From positions 1 through 52,440 of the forward strand of contig NZ_JANZKY010000023.1 of NCBI RefSeq assembly GCF_025770765.1: a stretch of 52,440 nt of DNA. The letters run 5' to 3'. Numbering within the stretch: the first letter of the stretch is position 1; each line of letters starts with the position of its first letter. Made by a program: the position numbers and the translations under genes. This document shows positions 36,667 to 44,281 of this stretch, piece after piece. The notes beneath the pieces are model-generated. The model was not told the DNA's origin and did not search any database. It saw only the letters and a program-made list of their open reading frames with translations. Source of the DNA: Propionivibrio soli. GTDB taxonomy: Bacteria > Pseudomonadota > Gammaproteobacteria > Burkholderiales > Rhodocyclaceae.

Positions 36667-37488
36667 ATGGATAGCGGTCTTTCCTATATCACTACCGGCG
36701 ACGGCGTCCGGATTGCTTATCGATTCGACGGACGCGCAGAACAACCCGTATTGTTACTCTCCAACTCGATCGGTACTGACCTGCATATGTGGGATGGCCA
36801 GATCAGCGCGTTCTCAAAGCATTTCCGGGTTCTACGTTACGATGCGCGTGGACATGGCGCTTCTGGCGTGCCTTCAGCGGAGTACTCGCTTGATCGGCTG
36901 GGCCGCGATGTTCTTGAATTGCTCGATGCGCTGCGCATCGATGAGGTCAACCTGCTCGGCCTCTCTCTCGGTGGGATCGTCGCTCAATGGATAGCGATCC
37001 ATGCCCCGCACCGGATTGCTAGTCTTGTTCTCTCGAATACGGCTGCTTACCTTGGGCCGGCGGATATGTGGGACCGGGTTATCATAGACCTGCTTCGGGC
37101 GCCGGATATGGTTGAAACGGCCGAGAGGTTTCTCAAGAACTGGTTCCCTCCCCGGATGCTGGAAGAGCCTGCACCGATCGTGAACGCCTTCCGCCAAGGA
37201 CTGCTTGCTACGCGCAAAGAAGGTATCGCGGGTAGTTGGGTGGCTGTGCGGGATGCTGATCTCCGCCGTACGATCGCTTTGATCGATTGCCCGACGCTTG
37301 TTATCGCAGGAGAGAACGATACGGTGACTTCTCTTCAACACGGCAAGGAGATCGCTTCGACAATTCCTAGGGCACGGCTGCATGTGATGCCCGCGGTTCA
37401 TTTGTCTAACATTGAGCACCCGGACCGATTCGCTGACATCGTATTAGCGTTCCTTCTTGGGGGAACATCACGACAACCGGAGGAGTGA
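36667..37488 (+). CDS. pcaD: PcaD-like 3-oxoadipate enol-lactonase (alpha/beta hydrolase)
   Basis: A 273-residue alpha/beta hydrolase. It has the PcaD-type start YITTGDGVRIAYRFDG and block LLLSNSIGTDLHMWDGQI, then YDARGHGASGVP. The catalytic triad is S100 in GLSLGG, D218 in AGENDTV and H245 in PAVHLSN. 3-Oxoadipate enol-lactonase closes the upper beta-ketoadipate pathway. No other pca genes are adjacent, so the true substrate may be another lactone or ester. GAAAGGAG lies just upstream of the ATG. Confidence 0.85.
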   Translation: MDSGLSYITTGDGVRIAYRFDGRAEQPVLLLSNSIGTDLHMWDGQISAFSKHFRVLRYDARGHGASGVPSAEYSLDRLGRDVLELLDALRIDEVNLLGLSLGGIVAQWIAIHAPHRIASLVLSNTAAYLGPADMWDRVIIDLLRAPDMVETAERFLKNWFPPRMLEEPAPIVNAFRQGLLATRKEGIAGSWVAVRDADLRRTIALIDCPTLVIAGENDTVTSLQHGKEIASTIPRARLHVMPAVHLSNIEHPDRFADIVLAFLLGGTSRQPEE

Positions 37489-37726
37489 GCCGGGTGATTG
37501 CGAGAGATGCCGGTCCTCGAATCATCGGTCCAAGGGGCTGAGCGGGGCGTGATCCTTCTATTCGGCCGATTATGCCGTAAGTATGAGCGTTTCACGTAAG
37601 CAATGCAGAGCGTCTGCCATGACGACAAGGTATTCATGGGCAGGTGCATCGGGCTAATCTGTCGGCCGATAGGGGCCGTAGAAATCCGTATTGCCAAGGC
37701 TGGGCCGGCCAAAGAGGGGGCATTCG

Positions 37727-38428
37727 TCAGGCGTTTTTCAGCTTCCAGCCACCGTCACAATCAAGAATGGTGCCAGTGACAAAGGTATTCTGAGTAACAA
37801 ACATGATTGCGCTGGCTAAGTCTTCGGGATTGCCAACGCGGCCGACTGCAACTTCGCTCGCCAGTTGCTCAAACAATTCTTTCTTTGCGGCTTCCGGAAC
37901 ACGAGACCACCATGGCGTATCGACGACACCAGGCACCACCGCGTTAACACGCGTCGGCCGAAGCTCTGAGGCCAAGATGGGAACCATTGCCTCCAGTGCT
38001 GCGTTGATGGCCGCAAGACCCGCCGTCCCGGGTTTAAGGGCACGCGATGAGATTGCTCCCACGAAAGTTATCGACCCAGCTGGATTGAGGGTGGGCAGGG
38101 CTGCCTTTGCGCAGGAAATTTGGGGCCAGAACTTGCCTTCAAATCCGTTCCGTAGGTCATCGAGGTCAAGCTCGCGAAAGAGCCCGGCGCCCGATGAACC
38201 AGAGACACAGAGCACTAAGTGGTCGAGGTGGCCCTGTGCCCGGAAAAAACGCTGAACTGAACCCGAATCGCTGGCGTCAAGTTGAACAGTCGTAGCACCG
38301 ACCAACTGAGCAGCGGCAAACTTGGCCGGATCGCGACCGGCGGAAACAACCGCATGCCCAGCCTCAACGGCCATCTTGGCGGTAGCAAGGCCAATCCCAG
38401 AGGTGCCGCCAATAATGATGTACTTCAT
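37727..38428 (-). CDS. SDR-family protein lacking the catalytic Tyr/Lys
   Basis: A 233-residue Rossmann protein from ATG 38428 with GGGAGG five bases upstream. The nucleotide-binding start is intact (YIIIGGTSGIGLATAKMA), with VSGSSG in place of the usual NNAG. At the active site, the segment GTAGLAAINAALEAM places L138 and N142 where classical SDRs have Tyr and Lys. Ser127/128 is present. It could therefore be a non-catalytic binding protein or use another mechanism. It is convergent with the enol-lactonase gene, 238 bases away. Confidence 0.85.
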   Translation of the reverse strand: MKYIIIGGTSGIGLATAKMAVEAGHAVVSAGRDPAKFAAAQLVGATTVQLDASDSGSVQRFFRAQGHLDHLVLCVSGSSGAGLFRELDLDDLRNGFEGKFWPQISCAKAALPTLNPAGSITFVGAISSRALKPGTAGLAAINAALEAMVPILASELRPTRVNAVVPGVVDTPWWSRVPEAAKKELFEQLASEVAVGRVGNPEDLASAIMFVTQNTFVTGTILDCDGGWKLKNA

Positions 38429-38440
38429 GCTGCCTCCCAA

Positions 38441-38862
38441 TAAGCTTTATGCACCAGATACCAAATATGCGACTGCACGAACAACCGTGAGTTTCCTTTT
38501 TTTTCTGAGGAGTCACATATCAATCATGTCGATGCCCAAACATTGCTTGTGCCCTCGCTCTGCCCCTGGCTCGTGAAACGCAAAACGGATGTTCGGGCCC
38601 ATATGACTGTTGTTAAACCATCGTAGTTTGCAGAAGACACGACGACTTATGCGCAGGTTAATTAACCAGTCGACTCTCTTGCAACCTTTCTCGATCCCTA
38701 TACCGAGGACCGAGGACGAGAGAGATACGTGAGCGGATTAATGGGGCCGCTTTTGATCGCTACCGGACGTTATTAGTCGGTGGCGTGAAGTTGCGCTTTG
38801 GCCGAATTTCTGACGAAAGAGGAATCATGTTAAAGGGCCTCTTCAGGTATGCCTACCTATGC
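38441..38862. other. Intergenic stretch with a 12-bp palindrome
   Basis: About 420 bases without a recognisable gene between the SDR gene and the LuxR-type gene. It contains the perfect palindrome GGTTAATTAACC (38656-38667), a possible operator. Short open frames here show no family features. Confidence 0.35.
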
Positions 38863-38887
38863 TCATCTCACGACGGGGATACCTGAA
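38842..38887 (-). terminator. Inverted repeat across the end of the LuxR-type gene
   Basis: Arms TTCAGGTAT (38842-38850) and ATACCTGAA (38879-38887) pair over 9 bp, extended to about 12 bp with one mismatch. The loop of 28 bases contains the stop codon of the minus-strand gene. There is no strong T-run after it, so terminator or RNA-stability element are both possible. Confidence 0.35.
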
Positions 38888-39705
38888 AGGAGACGAACTA
38901 ACGTGGATTGCCTATCGGTTCCAGTTTTCGCGAAGACGGACCGCAACTGAGTGCGCACTGTCGGCATCTTCAGTCCGTTGTGAACCGCGTACTGTTCCAA
39001 AGACTCCCCGTGGCAAACGGCTCGAGCTAGTCGCGCCTCGGAAGTTGAGAGTCCAAAGAGTTCCATCAACTGCCGCGCGGTCGCAAATCGCCTACGATCG
39101 AGTCGAGCGATCAAGCAAATAACTTCGGCATGCAACTCAGCACCACGCTCCGTGTAGTGCGTACTTAGTTCAGGCACCCGCACCAAGGACACACTTAGCC
39201 GTTGATCTGGATGGTCAACAGCGTGAACAAGCAAATTGGTCTTGCCCGAGTTTATGGCTTTCGAGATTGCGTCCGAGAAACGCGCCTGACACATTGAGTC
39301 GCTACAACAAAGTCGTCCATCACGAATGCTGATTGCATCGTTGTTTTGGAGGAACGCTAGTCCGTGCGTATTGTACTGAACGACATGTGCGGAACTGCTT
39401 AACACGACAGTCGCGACATGTGCCGAACAGTGGTGGATCGCCGTACGTTCGACAAATTCTTGGATAGCGCGACAGCGCTGCAGAAACGCTGCTTCCTGAC
39501 TGGAAGTGGCACGCATATCGTCCAGAAATGCGCAGTCGATGCACTGACTCGCTCGCGCGGACGACAGCTCGCATGGGTTACGTACCTTCCTGCAACGTGG
39601 GGCAGGGCGATCATTTGCGCTCGACTCAATGAGCGAAGCAATTGTGTTCTTCTGAACAACAGAAAGTCTTGAATCTTCAAAAAAACCATACGGATCTTTG
39701 ACCAT
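38863..39705 (-). CDS. LuxR-type helix-turn-helix regulator
   Basis: A 280-residue protein from ATG 39705 with GGGAGGA just upstream. The C-terminal 70 residues form a LuxR/GerE-type DNA-binding domain: LFGLSTSEARLARAVCHGESLEQYAVHNGLKMPTVRTQL in two helices, then RSVFAKTGTDRQSTLVRLL. The N-terminal part (about 30-190) has many cysteines (CRKVRNPCE, SQCIDCAF, CCSDSMCQA), unusual for this family, and a PAS-like stretch VVQYNTHGLAFLQNNDAISI. It could sense a ligand or metal. No target gene is adjacent. Confidence 0.82.
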   Translation of the reverse strand: MVKDPYGFFEDSRLSVVQKNTIASLIESSANDRPAPRCRKVRNPCELSSARASQCIDCAFLDDMRATSSQEAAFLQRCRAIQEFVERTAIHHCSAHVATVVLSSSAHVVQYNTHGLAFLQNNDAISIRDGRLCCSDSMCQARFSDAISKAINSGKTNLLVHAVDHPDQRLSVSLVRVPELSTHYTERGAELHAEVICLIARLDRRRFATARQLMELFGLSTSEARLARAVCHGESLEQYAVHNGLKMPTVRTQLRSVFAKTGTDRQSTLVRLLSGIPVVR

Positions 39706-40090
39706 CCGATCCTCCCGCCATCAGCAGGTTAAGTCATGGCTCCCTTGTCAGCTTCATTCTTGATTATGTGCATCCCGTAATCATTCATTTGGATGATGCG
39801 ACGAGTATAGGCCATCACGTAGTCTGCATACCAAATCGATTAGGACAGATATGTTTCGAAGAACGTCTGCTTTCCGTTGGGCAGTAATGTCAGGTTGGCA
39901 AGCTGGACGTAAGGGTAAGGATAGGCAGACCCCGGCCAAGAGCAGGCGTAGAAGGTAACGTCGAGATTCCTGTTTCTACCGTCAGGCGAATGGCCGGTTT
40001 ACAGCAAGCCATTTGAATCCCGCTTTGCCCCGGCTCGGCCAGGAAGATCGGCATTGCAACGCAAGTACCGAACTCCAAGGGAGTCAAGCA
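39706..40090. other. Intergenic stretch before the lipoprotein operon
   Basis: About 385 bases between the divergent LuxR-type and lipoprotein genes. It probably holds both promoters. No gene or strong repeat is visible. Confidence 0.3.
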
Positions 40091-41023
40091 ATGAAGTGTC
40101 TTATCGGTGTATTCCTGCTGGTTTTCGTCACAGGCTGCGGCAGCCTTCCGGACGCGAAGCCCTTTGCTGAAGCGACTGGCACGATGTCGGGGTTCGTGAA
40201 GGCGTCGGGGCAGGCACTGACCGACTCATTGCGCGACGAGGGCAGCTTGCTACCCGAGAACAAGACCAAGTACGAGGACGACATCAAGAAGTTCGACACG
40301 GCTTGGGAGGTCCGGATCAAGGCGGTGGAGGGAGCCGTTGCCTACTCGAACGCAATAGCGGATGTCATTGCCGCGGCGGGAGAAACCCGCGAAACCATCA
40401 ACAAGGTTGCAGATTCCCTCAGTGCGCTCGCTGGCGCCACAGGAATCGCCTTGCCGACAGCACCGATCATCGGGGTGGCGAAGGATATCGGTGAGTTCCT
40501 GGCCGCGCGCATCGCAACGGTGAGGGCGTCCCACAAGCTCGAAGAGGCTCTAGCGCAAGCGCAACCGGCCGTCGACAAGATCGCGGAGAATCTCGTCCGG
40601 GAATCGAATGGGGAACTCAAGCCAATTCTGGAAGATGTTCACAAGAACATACTTAGCGCGATCAATAGCACCTACGGTGCCGACGACGACTTCGCCGGCC
40701 AGCTCAAGCGCCTCCTCCTCCAGGCACGTACTGAGGCGCTTAGGGACTTGAGCAAAGCGTCTGCGCTGCAGGAGATCGATCGAATGGGGGCCGTGGTGTC
40801 GGCGAGGCTCAAGGAACGAGATCAAAAGCGGGATCAAGCCGCTGCCGCCTATAAGGCCCGTCTTCAACTCGTGAATGGATTGTCGACAGCCACCCTCGCC
40901 TGGGCGGCCGCTCATCGTGATCTGGCGGCCGCGATAAAAGAAAAACGTAAGGTCAGCACGGCGGAATTGCAGGCAACTATTATTGAACTCAGGGAACTCA
41001 TCAAGAAGGTGAGGGCGCTATGA
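40091..41023 (+). CDS. Predicted lipoprotein with helical, coiled-coil body
   Basis: A 310-residue protein from ATG 40091 with AGGGAG upstream. The N-terminus is a lipoprotein signal (MKCLIGVFLLVFVTGC, lipobox VTGC with C16). The mature part is long, charged and helical, rich in Ala, Glu and Lys. It has a hydrophobic central hairpin (ADSLSALAGATGIALPTAPIIGV) and heptad-like ends. No family is recognised. The stop overlaps the next ATG (ATGA), so it is coupled to the 171-residue helical protein. It likely lies in the periplasm, anchored to a membrane. Confidence 0.85.
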   Translation: MKCLIGVFLLVFVTGCGSLPDAKPFAEATGTMSGFVKASGQALTDSLRDEGSLLPENKTKYEDDIKKFDTAWEVRIKAVEGAVAYSNAIADVIAAAGETRETINKVADSLSALAGATGIALPTAPIIGVAKDIGEFLAARIATVRASHKLEEALAQAQPAVDKIAENLVRESNGELKPILEDVHKNILSAINSTYGADDDFAGQLKRLLLQARTEALRDLSKASALQEIDRMGAVVSARLKERDQKRDQAAAAYKARLQLVNGLSTATLAWAAAHRDLAAAIKEKRKVSTAELQATIIELRELIKKVRAL

Positions 41024-41535
41024 CATTCTCTGAACTTGATTCCATAGACTGGGATACGTTTGAGACTACCGGGAACTGGATAAAACTGCTGAACGACCTG
41101 TTGGGACTGACCGACATCGTCGAGCCCGCAAAACAGGCGCAACTGGCGGACAAGCTTGATGAGTTCGCGGACCACTCTACCTCGGAGGATCTGGCGACCA
41201 TAACGAAGCTCGATGCCTCCGCCAGGAAGGCCGCCCGCGCGCTGCGGGACAAAGACGTCACGCGACGTATCCAAGCGCTGTCCGCTGCGTCGACTGATTT
41301 CCAGACTGCCGTAAAGGACTTTTCGGTTGCGACCACTACCCTGAAGAAGGAGGCGACCGTACTGCGACTTGAAAAAATCAACGCGGCGGCTACGTCGCTG
41401 ACAAGCACGATCTCTTCGCTGAAGAACTTGGCACTTGCGATCGACAGCCAGGATGACAAAAAGCTGACGGATGCCATTAACCAGACCATCAAGAGCGCTC
41501 AGTCCTTGCGCGAGATCCTGGAGAAAACGAACTGA
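41020..41535 (+). CDS. Helical coiled-coil protein coupled to the lipoprotein gene
   Basis: A 171-residue protein whose ATG overlaps the lipoprotein stop. It has no signal peptide and is almost all predicted helix, with Asp/Lys/Ser-rich amphipathic repeats (LDASARKAARALRDKDVTRRI, FQTAVKDFSVATTTLKKEAT). No family is recognised. Tight coupling suggests it binds the lipoprotein or the lysozyme-like product encoded 90 bases downstream; this is inference. Confidence 0.8.
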   Translation: MTFSELDSIDWDTFETTGNWIKLLNDLLGLTDIVEPAKQAQLADKLDEFADHSTSEDLATITKLDASARKAARALRDKDVTRRIQALSAASTDFQTAVKDFSVATTTLKKEATVLRLEKINAAATSLTSTISSLKNLALAIDSQDDKKLTDAINQTIKSAQSLREILEKTN

Positions 41536-41625
41536 GTTGCGGCAGACCCTCAGCCAGGAATTCATACTCTCCCGGAAGCAGCGCAACTGCAGCAGGTATT
41601 CCTCCTACGGACACGAGGTGACACG

Positions 41626-42462
41626 ATGCCGGACCCGATCCTGAAACGACGCGACCAGGGCGATGACGTAGTACTGGCGCAAGACCTTTTGAACCGCGAT
41701 GGTGCCATCCTTGACGAGGATGGCGACTTTGGAGCCGCGACCGAGCGCGCTGTGCACGAGTTCCGGCGCAAGAACGGGCTCTTGGACATCGGGGTGATCG
41801 ATAGCGATGTTTGGCCGCTATTGCGCATGCTGCCAGAACCGTCGCCGACAATTCCTACCCGTGCTGTCGCGTTCATCGCTCGTGAGGAGGTCGGTGGGCG
41901 TGAGTTCTACGATACGCATGCCGTGCACCCAGAATGGCCGGGTGGCGATAGCGGGGTCACCATTGGGGTTGGCTATGATCTCGGGTTCCAGGAAAACTTT
42001 GAGGCCGACTGGCGCGATCTGCTCGCGCCCGCCGACCTGGAGGCACTGCGCCCGTGGTTAGGACGGAAGGGTGATGCTGTGGCATCTGCTCCCTCGCAGT
42101 TACGGAGCATCACGATTCCGTGGGCGGCGGCTTGGCTCGGTTATGTGCGGAGAACGCTACCGCAGCAGCTGGCGCTGACACAGCAAACCTTTCCTGTGGA
42201 TGGCGGCAAGGTCCTCCCGCCGCTCTGCCTAGGTGTCCTCGTGAGCTTGGTTTACAACCGGGGACCAAAACTGACTGATGAGCCTGGCTCGGATCGACGG
42301 AGGGAGATGCGCGAGATCCGGAATGCATTGTCCGACGGCAACTTCGCTTCCGTCCCGAATCTGCTGCGGAGCATGTCCAGGCTCTGGCCAATTTCCAACG
42401 GCGTCCACAATCGCCGCTTACGGGAGGCAGCGCTGTTTGAAATAGGGTTACAGGCAGCCTGA
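41626..42462 (+). CDS. Peptidoglycan-binding plus lysozyme-like hydrolase
   Basis: A 278-residue protein. Residues 1-65 look like a PG_binding_1 domain (QGDDVVLAQDLLNRDG, DGDFGAATERAVHEFRRKNGL). The rest resembles a GH24-type lysozyme: FIAREEVGGREFYD supplies a catalytic Glu, followed by DSGVTIGVGYDLGF (compare the T-x-G-x-G-H/Y-D turn of phage lysozymes), and VSLVYNRGP later. There is no signal peptide. Phage genes such as holin or tail genes are absent, so it may be a secreted or co-delivered wall hydrolase working with the lipoprotein and coiled-coil proteins. Confidence 0.75.
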   Translation: MPDPILKRRDQGDDVVLAQDLLNRDGAILDEDGDFGAATERAVHEFRRKNGLLDIGVIDSDVWPLLRMLPEPSPTIPTRAVAFIAREEVGGREFYDTHAVHPEWPGGDSGVTIGVGYDLGFQENFEADWRDLLAPADLEALRPWLGRKGDAVASAPSQLRSITIPWAAAWLGYVRRTLPQQLALTQQTFPVDGGKVLPPLCLGVLVSLVYNRGPKLTDEPGSDRRREMREIRNALSDGNFASVPNLLRSMSRLWPISNGVHNRRLREAALFEIGLQAA

Positions 42463-42529
42463 GGCGTCGCACGAATCGCTTGTGGCTGCCTGATGGATAA
42501 GCGAGTCCAAGAAAAATCGAGGAATCCTG

Positions 42530-42853
42530 ATGAGCGCATCGCTCGCTAAGATCTCCGGTCTTAGCCGCTCAATCGTACTTGCCGCCGTAACGGTCATGCT
42601 CCTTGGGATGTCTGAGGTTGGCGCGTCGGCGGAGCAGCCTGCCGCCGAGCCGGCCACCACGGCTGCACCCGGTGTAAAGAGCAGGCATGTCACCGCATTC
42701 AAGCCGAGGACCTCGCTTCAGCTCCTCTCAGCTCCAGACAGATACCTCTCGCTCTGGCGTACGCCGCTCATGCTTTCGACCGGCGCAGTCGGCTATGTGG
42801 TGTTTCTGTTGGGGCGTGTGCGCCTGACAAATTTGTTCATTGTATGTCGTTAG
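42530..42853 (+). CDS. Small exported membrane protein, 3' end probably replaced
   Basis: A 107-residue protein with a signal peptide (SIVLAAVTVMLLGMSEVGASA) and an Ala/Pro-rich linker (EQPAAEPATTAAPG). A membrane segment follows near the end (LMLSTGAVGYVVFLLGRV). The last ten residues (RLTNLFIVCR) are encoded by sequence that also carries integron-like core sites, and the stop lies in GTTAGGA. The original C-terminus may therefore have been replaced by insertion. No family is recognised. It follows the lysozyme-like gene by 67 bases. Confidence 0.6.
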   Translation: MSASLAKISGLSRSIVLAAVTVMLLGMSEVGASAEQPAAEPATTAAPGVKSRHVTAFKPRTSLQLLSAPDRYLSLWRTPLMLSTGAVGYVVFLLGRVRLTNLFIVCR

Positions 42854-42966
42854 GATAATGCAACCGCGGTCCAATTTTCCATCGAGAGGGACCGCCCACA
42901 CGCTGTGCTTGTGGGTTTCCTTCGCGGCTTCGCCGCTGCGGCGGCACCTCACGTCAGACGTTAGCC
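42822..42966. repeat. Structured element with integron-like core sites (attC-like, degenerate)
   Basis: It starts GCCTGAC, holds GTTAGGA at 42849, and ends GTTAGCC at 42960-42966. In between are three hairpins: GCGGTCC / GGACCGC, CCCACACGC / GCTTGTGGG (one mismatch), and GCGGC-TTC-GCCGC. The ends pair like attC R''/R' sites but inner L sites do not match well. It may be one or two rearranged attC sites. Confidence 0.35.
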
Positions 42967-42981
42967 AACTAAGGAGGCTCC

Positions 42982-43416
42982 ATGAATCCAAACGAAATCA
43001 TTGGTAAGGTTAGCGACCTATCTCAAGCAGAGCAGACGAATCTATATAAAGGCATTCTGTCCTATATCCCACCTGAAATTGCTTCCGCCGAATTGGGGAC
43101 CTACCTCTCGACAAAGTCTCCTGAGGAAAAGAGCAAAGCAGCTGCACAGTTCAGCGCAACCTTGAGTATGACGTCGACTGTCGGTGTGCCGACGCAACGA
43201 GCGCGGGATCGGCTCTGGCTCATCGTCGTTACTGCATTCGCACTAGTGCTTGTTGGTGGCTTTGTAACGCTCGCAGTTGGGGTATTTCAGCCTCCCGCAC
43301 AAAACGGTGTTAAGCCCGAGTTGATCCTCACGACCTTTACCAGCGTCGTAGGCTTTTTGGCAGGCCTATTCGTCCCTAGCCCAACCAATCGCAACAATAG
43401 CAACCAAGATGGCTAG
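42982..43416 (+). CDS. Small membrane protein carried in a cassette-like unit
   Basis: A 144-residue protein whose ATG lies 15 bases after the GTTAGCC core site, with AAGGAGG in that short leader. Its TAG stop lies inside GGCTAGC at the start of a downstream palindrome. Both features are typical of integron gene cassettes. The N-terminal half is soluble (SDLSQAEQTNLYKGILSYIP); the C-terminal half has two membrane segments (LWLIVVTAFALVLVGGFVTLAVGV and LTTFTSVVGFLAGLFV). Base composition is lower in GC than the neighbours. Function unknown. Confidence 0.8.
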   Translation: MNPNEIIGKVSDLSQAEQTNLYKGILSYIPPEIASAELGTYLSTKSPEEKSKAAAQFSATLSMTSTVGVPTQRARDRLWLIVVTAFALVLVGGFVTLAVGVFQPPAQNGVKPELILTTFTSVVGFLAGLFVPSPTNRNNSNQDG

Positions 43417-43485
43417 CCCTTCGTTGCACGGGACGCTCCGTCTATCGGCGGCGCGTCCCGTGAGCTCCAATGTTGAACGTCAGCC
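43411..43485. repeat. attC-like palindrome (75 bp)
   Basis: Outer core sites GGCTAGC (43411-43417) and GTCAGCC (43479-43485) are near-complementary. Inner arms CACGGGACGC (43427-43436) and GCGTCCCGTG (43453-43462) pair perfectly over 10 bp. The left half GGCTAGCCCTTCGTTG resembles attC left ends (CTAACCCTTCGTT type). Length is within the attC range. No integrase gene is in the window. Confidence 0.5.
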
Positions 43486-43538
43486 TTAAGGTCGCGGAGC
43501 CATGTGATGTCCTAGCCGTAGCGGCCATCAGCCATCAT

Positions 43539-43564
43539 GGACGGTGAACGGCAGGTAACCGTCC
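43539..43564. repeat. 7-bp hairpin between the cassette and the PIN gene
   Basis: Arms GGACGGT (43539-43545) and ACCGTCC (43558-43564) with a 12-base loop. Role unknown; it may be a terminator stem without a T-run, or an operator for the downstream genes. Confidence 0.35.
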
Positions 43565-43632
43565 GATAGCTGACTATTTCTGGCCAGACCTCTAAGGTCA
43601 GCATTGGCCGAACTCCTGAGAAAGGAGGAACA

Positions 43633-43728
43633 ATGTCAAACCCTGCAGGGCAGGACGCAACCTGCCGCGTAACCGTCACCGCGCTCGCTCTACTTCTGGT
43701 CGAGCAAGGCAGTCTGCGTCACGTGTGA
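43633..43728 (+). CDS. Possible short peptide upstream of the PIN gene
   Basis: A 31-codon frame starting ATG at 43633 with a near-ideal ribosome site (AAAGGAGGAACA). The product MSNPAGQDATCRVTVTALAL... has no recognised antitoxin motif. It could be a leader peptide or a decayed antitoxin for the PIN protein. Low confidence that it is translated into a functional product. Confidence 0.2.
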   Translation: MSNPAGQDATCRVTVTALALLLVEQGSLRHV

Positions 43729-43789
43729 AGATGACTGCTGACCCGACGCGGTGCTGCAGCGAACTGGCGTCAGGAGGAGGACGACTTTA

Positions 43790-44185
43790 GTGAAGTTTGT
43801 TATTGGCCCGGATGTGGCGATGTGGCTCGCGGAGCAGCGAGCCCAAGTGCCGGCGCAGCACAAGCTGTTGGCGCCGACATTGCTGCGCTCGCAAGTCCTC
43901 GCATGGTGCTATCGCGAAGTGCAAGCCGGTCGCTTGGCGCGCAAGGAAGCTGACGCAAGATTGAACTACTTGCGCGCATTGAAGATCCGGTTGCTTGGGG
44001 ATCGTGTGCTCCAGCACTCAGCATGGAGCTTGGCCGAACAGTTGGGGTGGCCTGACACCTTTGTGGCGGAGTACCTCGCTCTCACGACGCTGCAGGCTCA
44101 TGCTTTTGTGACGCGCGACGAGCAATTGGCGCAGGAGATCGGACTTCTGGTCCGTGTTGTCCCGCCGGAGGATCTGCTTCGGTGA
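43790..44185 (+). CDS. PIN-domain protein (VapC-like)
   Basis: A 131-residue PIN ribonuclease-like protein from GTG 43790, with AGGAGGAGG upstream. Acidic residues fit the PIN site: D8 (FVIGPDVAMWLAE), E43 (WCYREVQ), D89/E94 (GWPDTFVAEYLAL) and D110 (HAFVTRDEQLAQE). VapC toxins cut tRNA or rRNA and are usually paired with an upstream DNA-binding antitoxin. No convincing vapB is seen here; only a 31-codon frame lies upstream. It may be an orphan toxin or a non-toxic PIN nuclease. Confidence 0.8.
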   Translation: MKFVIGPDVAMWLAEQRAQVPAQHKLLAPTLLRSQVLAWCYREVQAGRLARKEADARLNYLRALKIRLLGDRVLQHSAWSLAEQLGWPDTFVAEYLALTTLQAHAFVTRDEQLAQEIGLLVRVVPPEDLLR

Positions 44186-44281
44186 GCTTGGCTAGAGGCT
44201 TTTGTGCTGCCAAGTGTGCGGTGAGCGCCGAGCACCCAAAGGTGCCTAAATACTGTGAGTGGTCCTTCCTAAGCCCTTAAT

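Noticed and set aside
41626-42462. Prophage lysis cassette
   Set aside because: No holin, spanin, terminase, capsid or tail gene is near the lysozyme-like gene.
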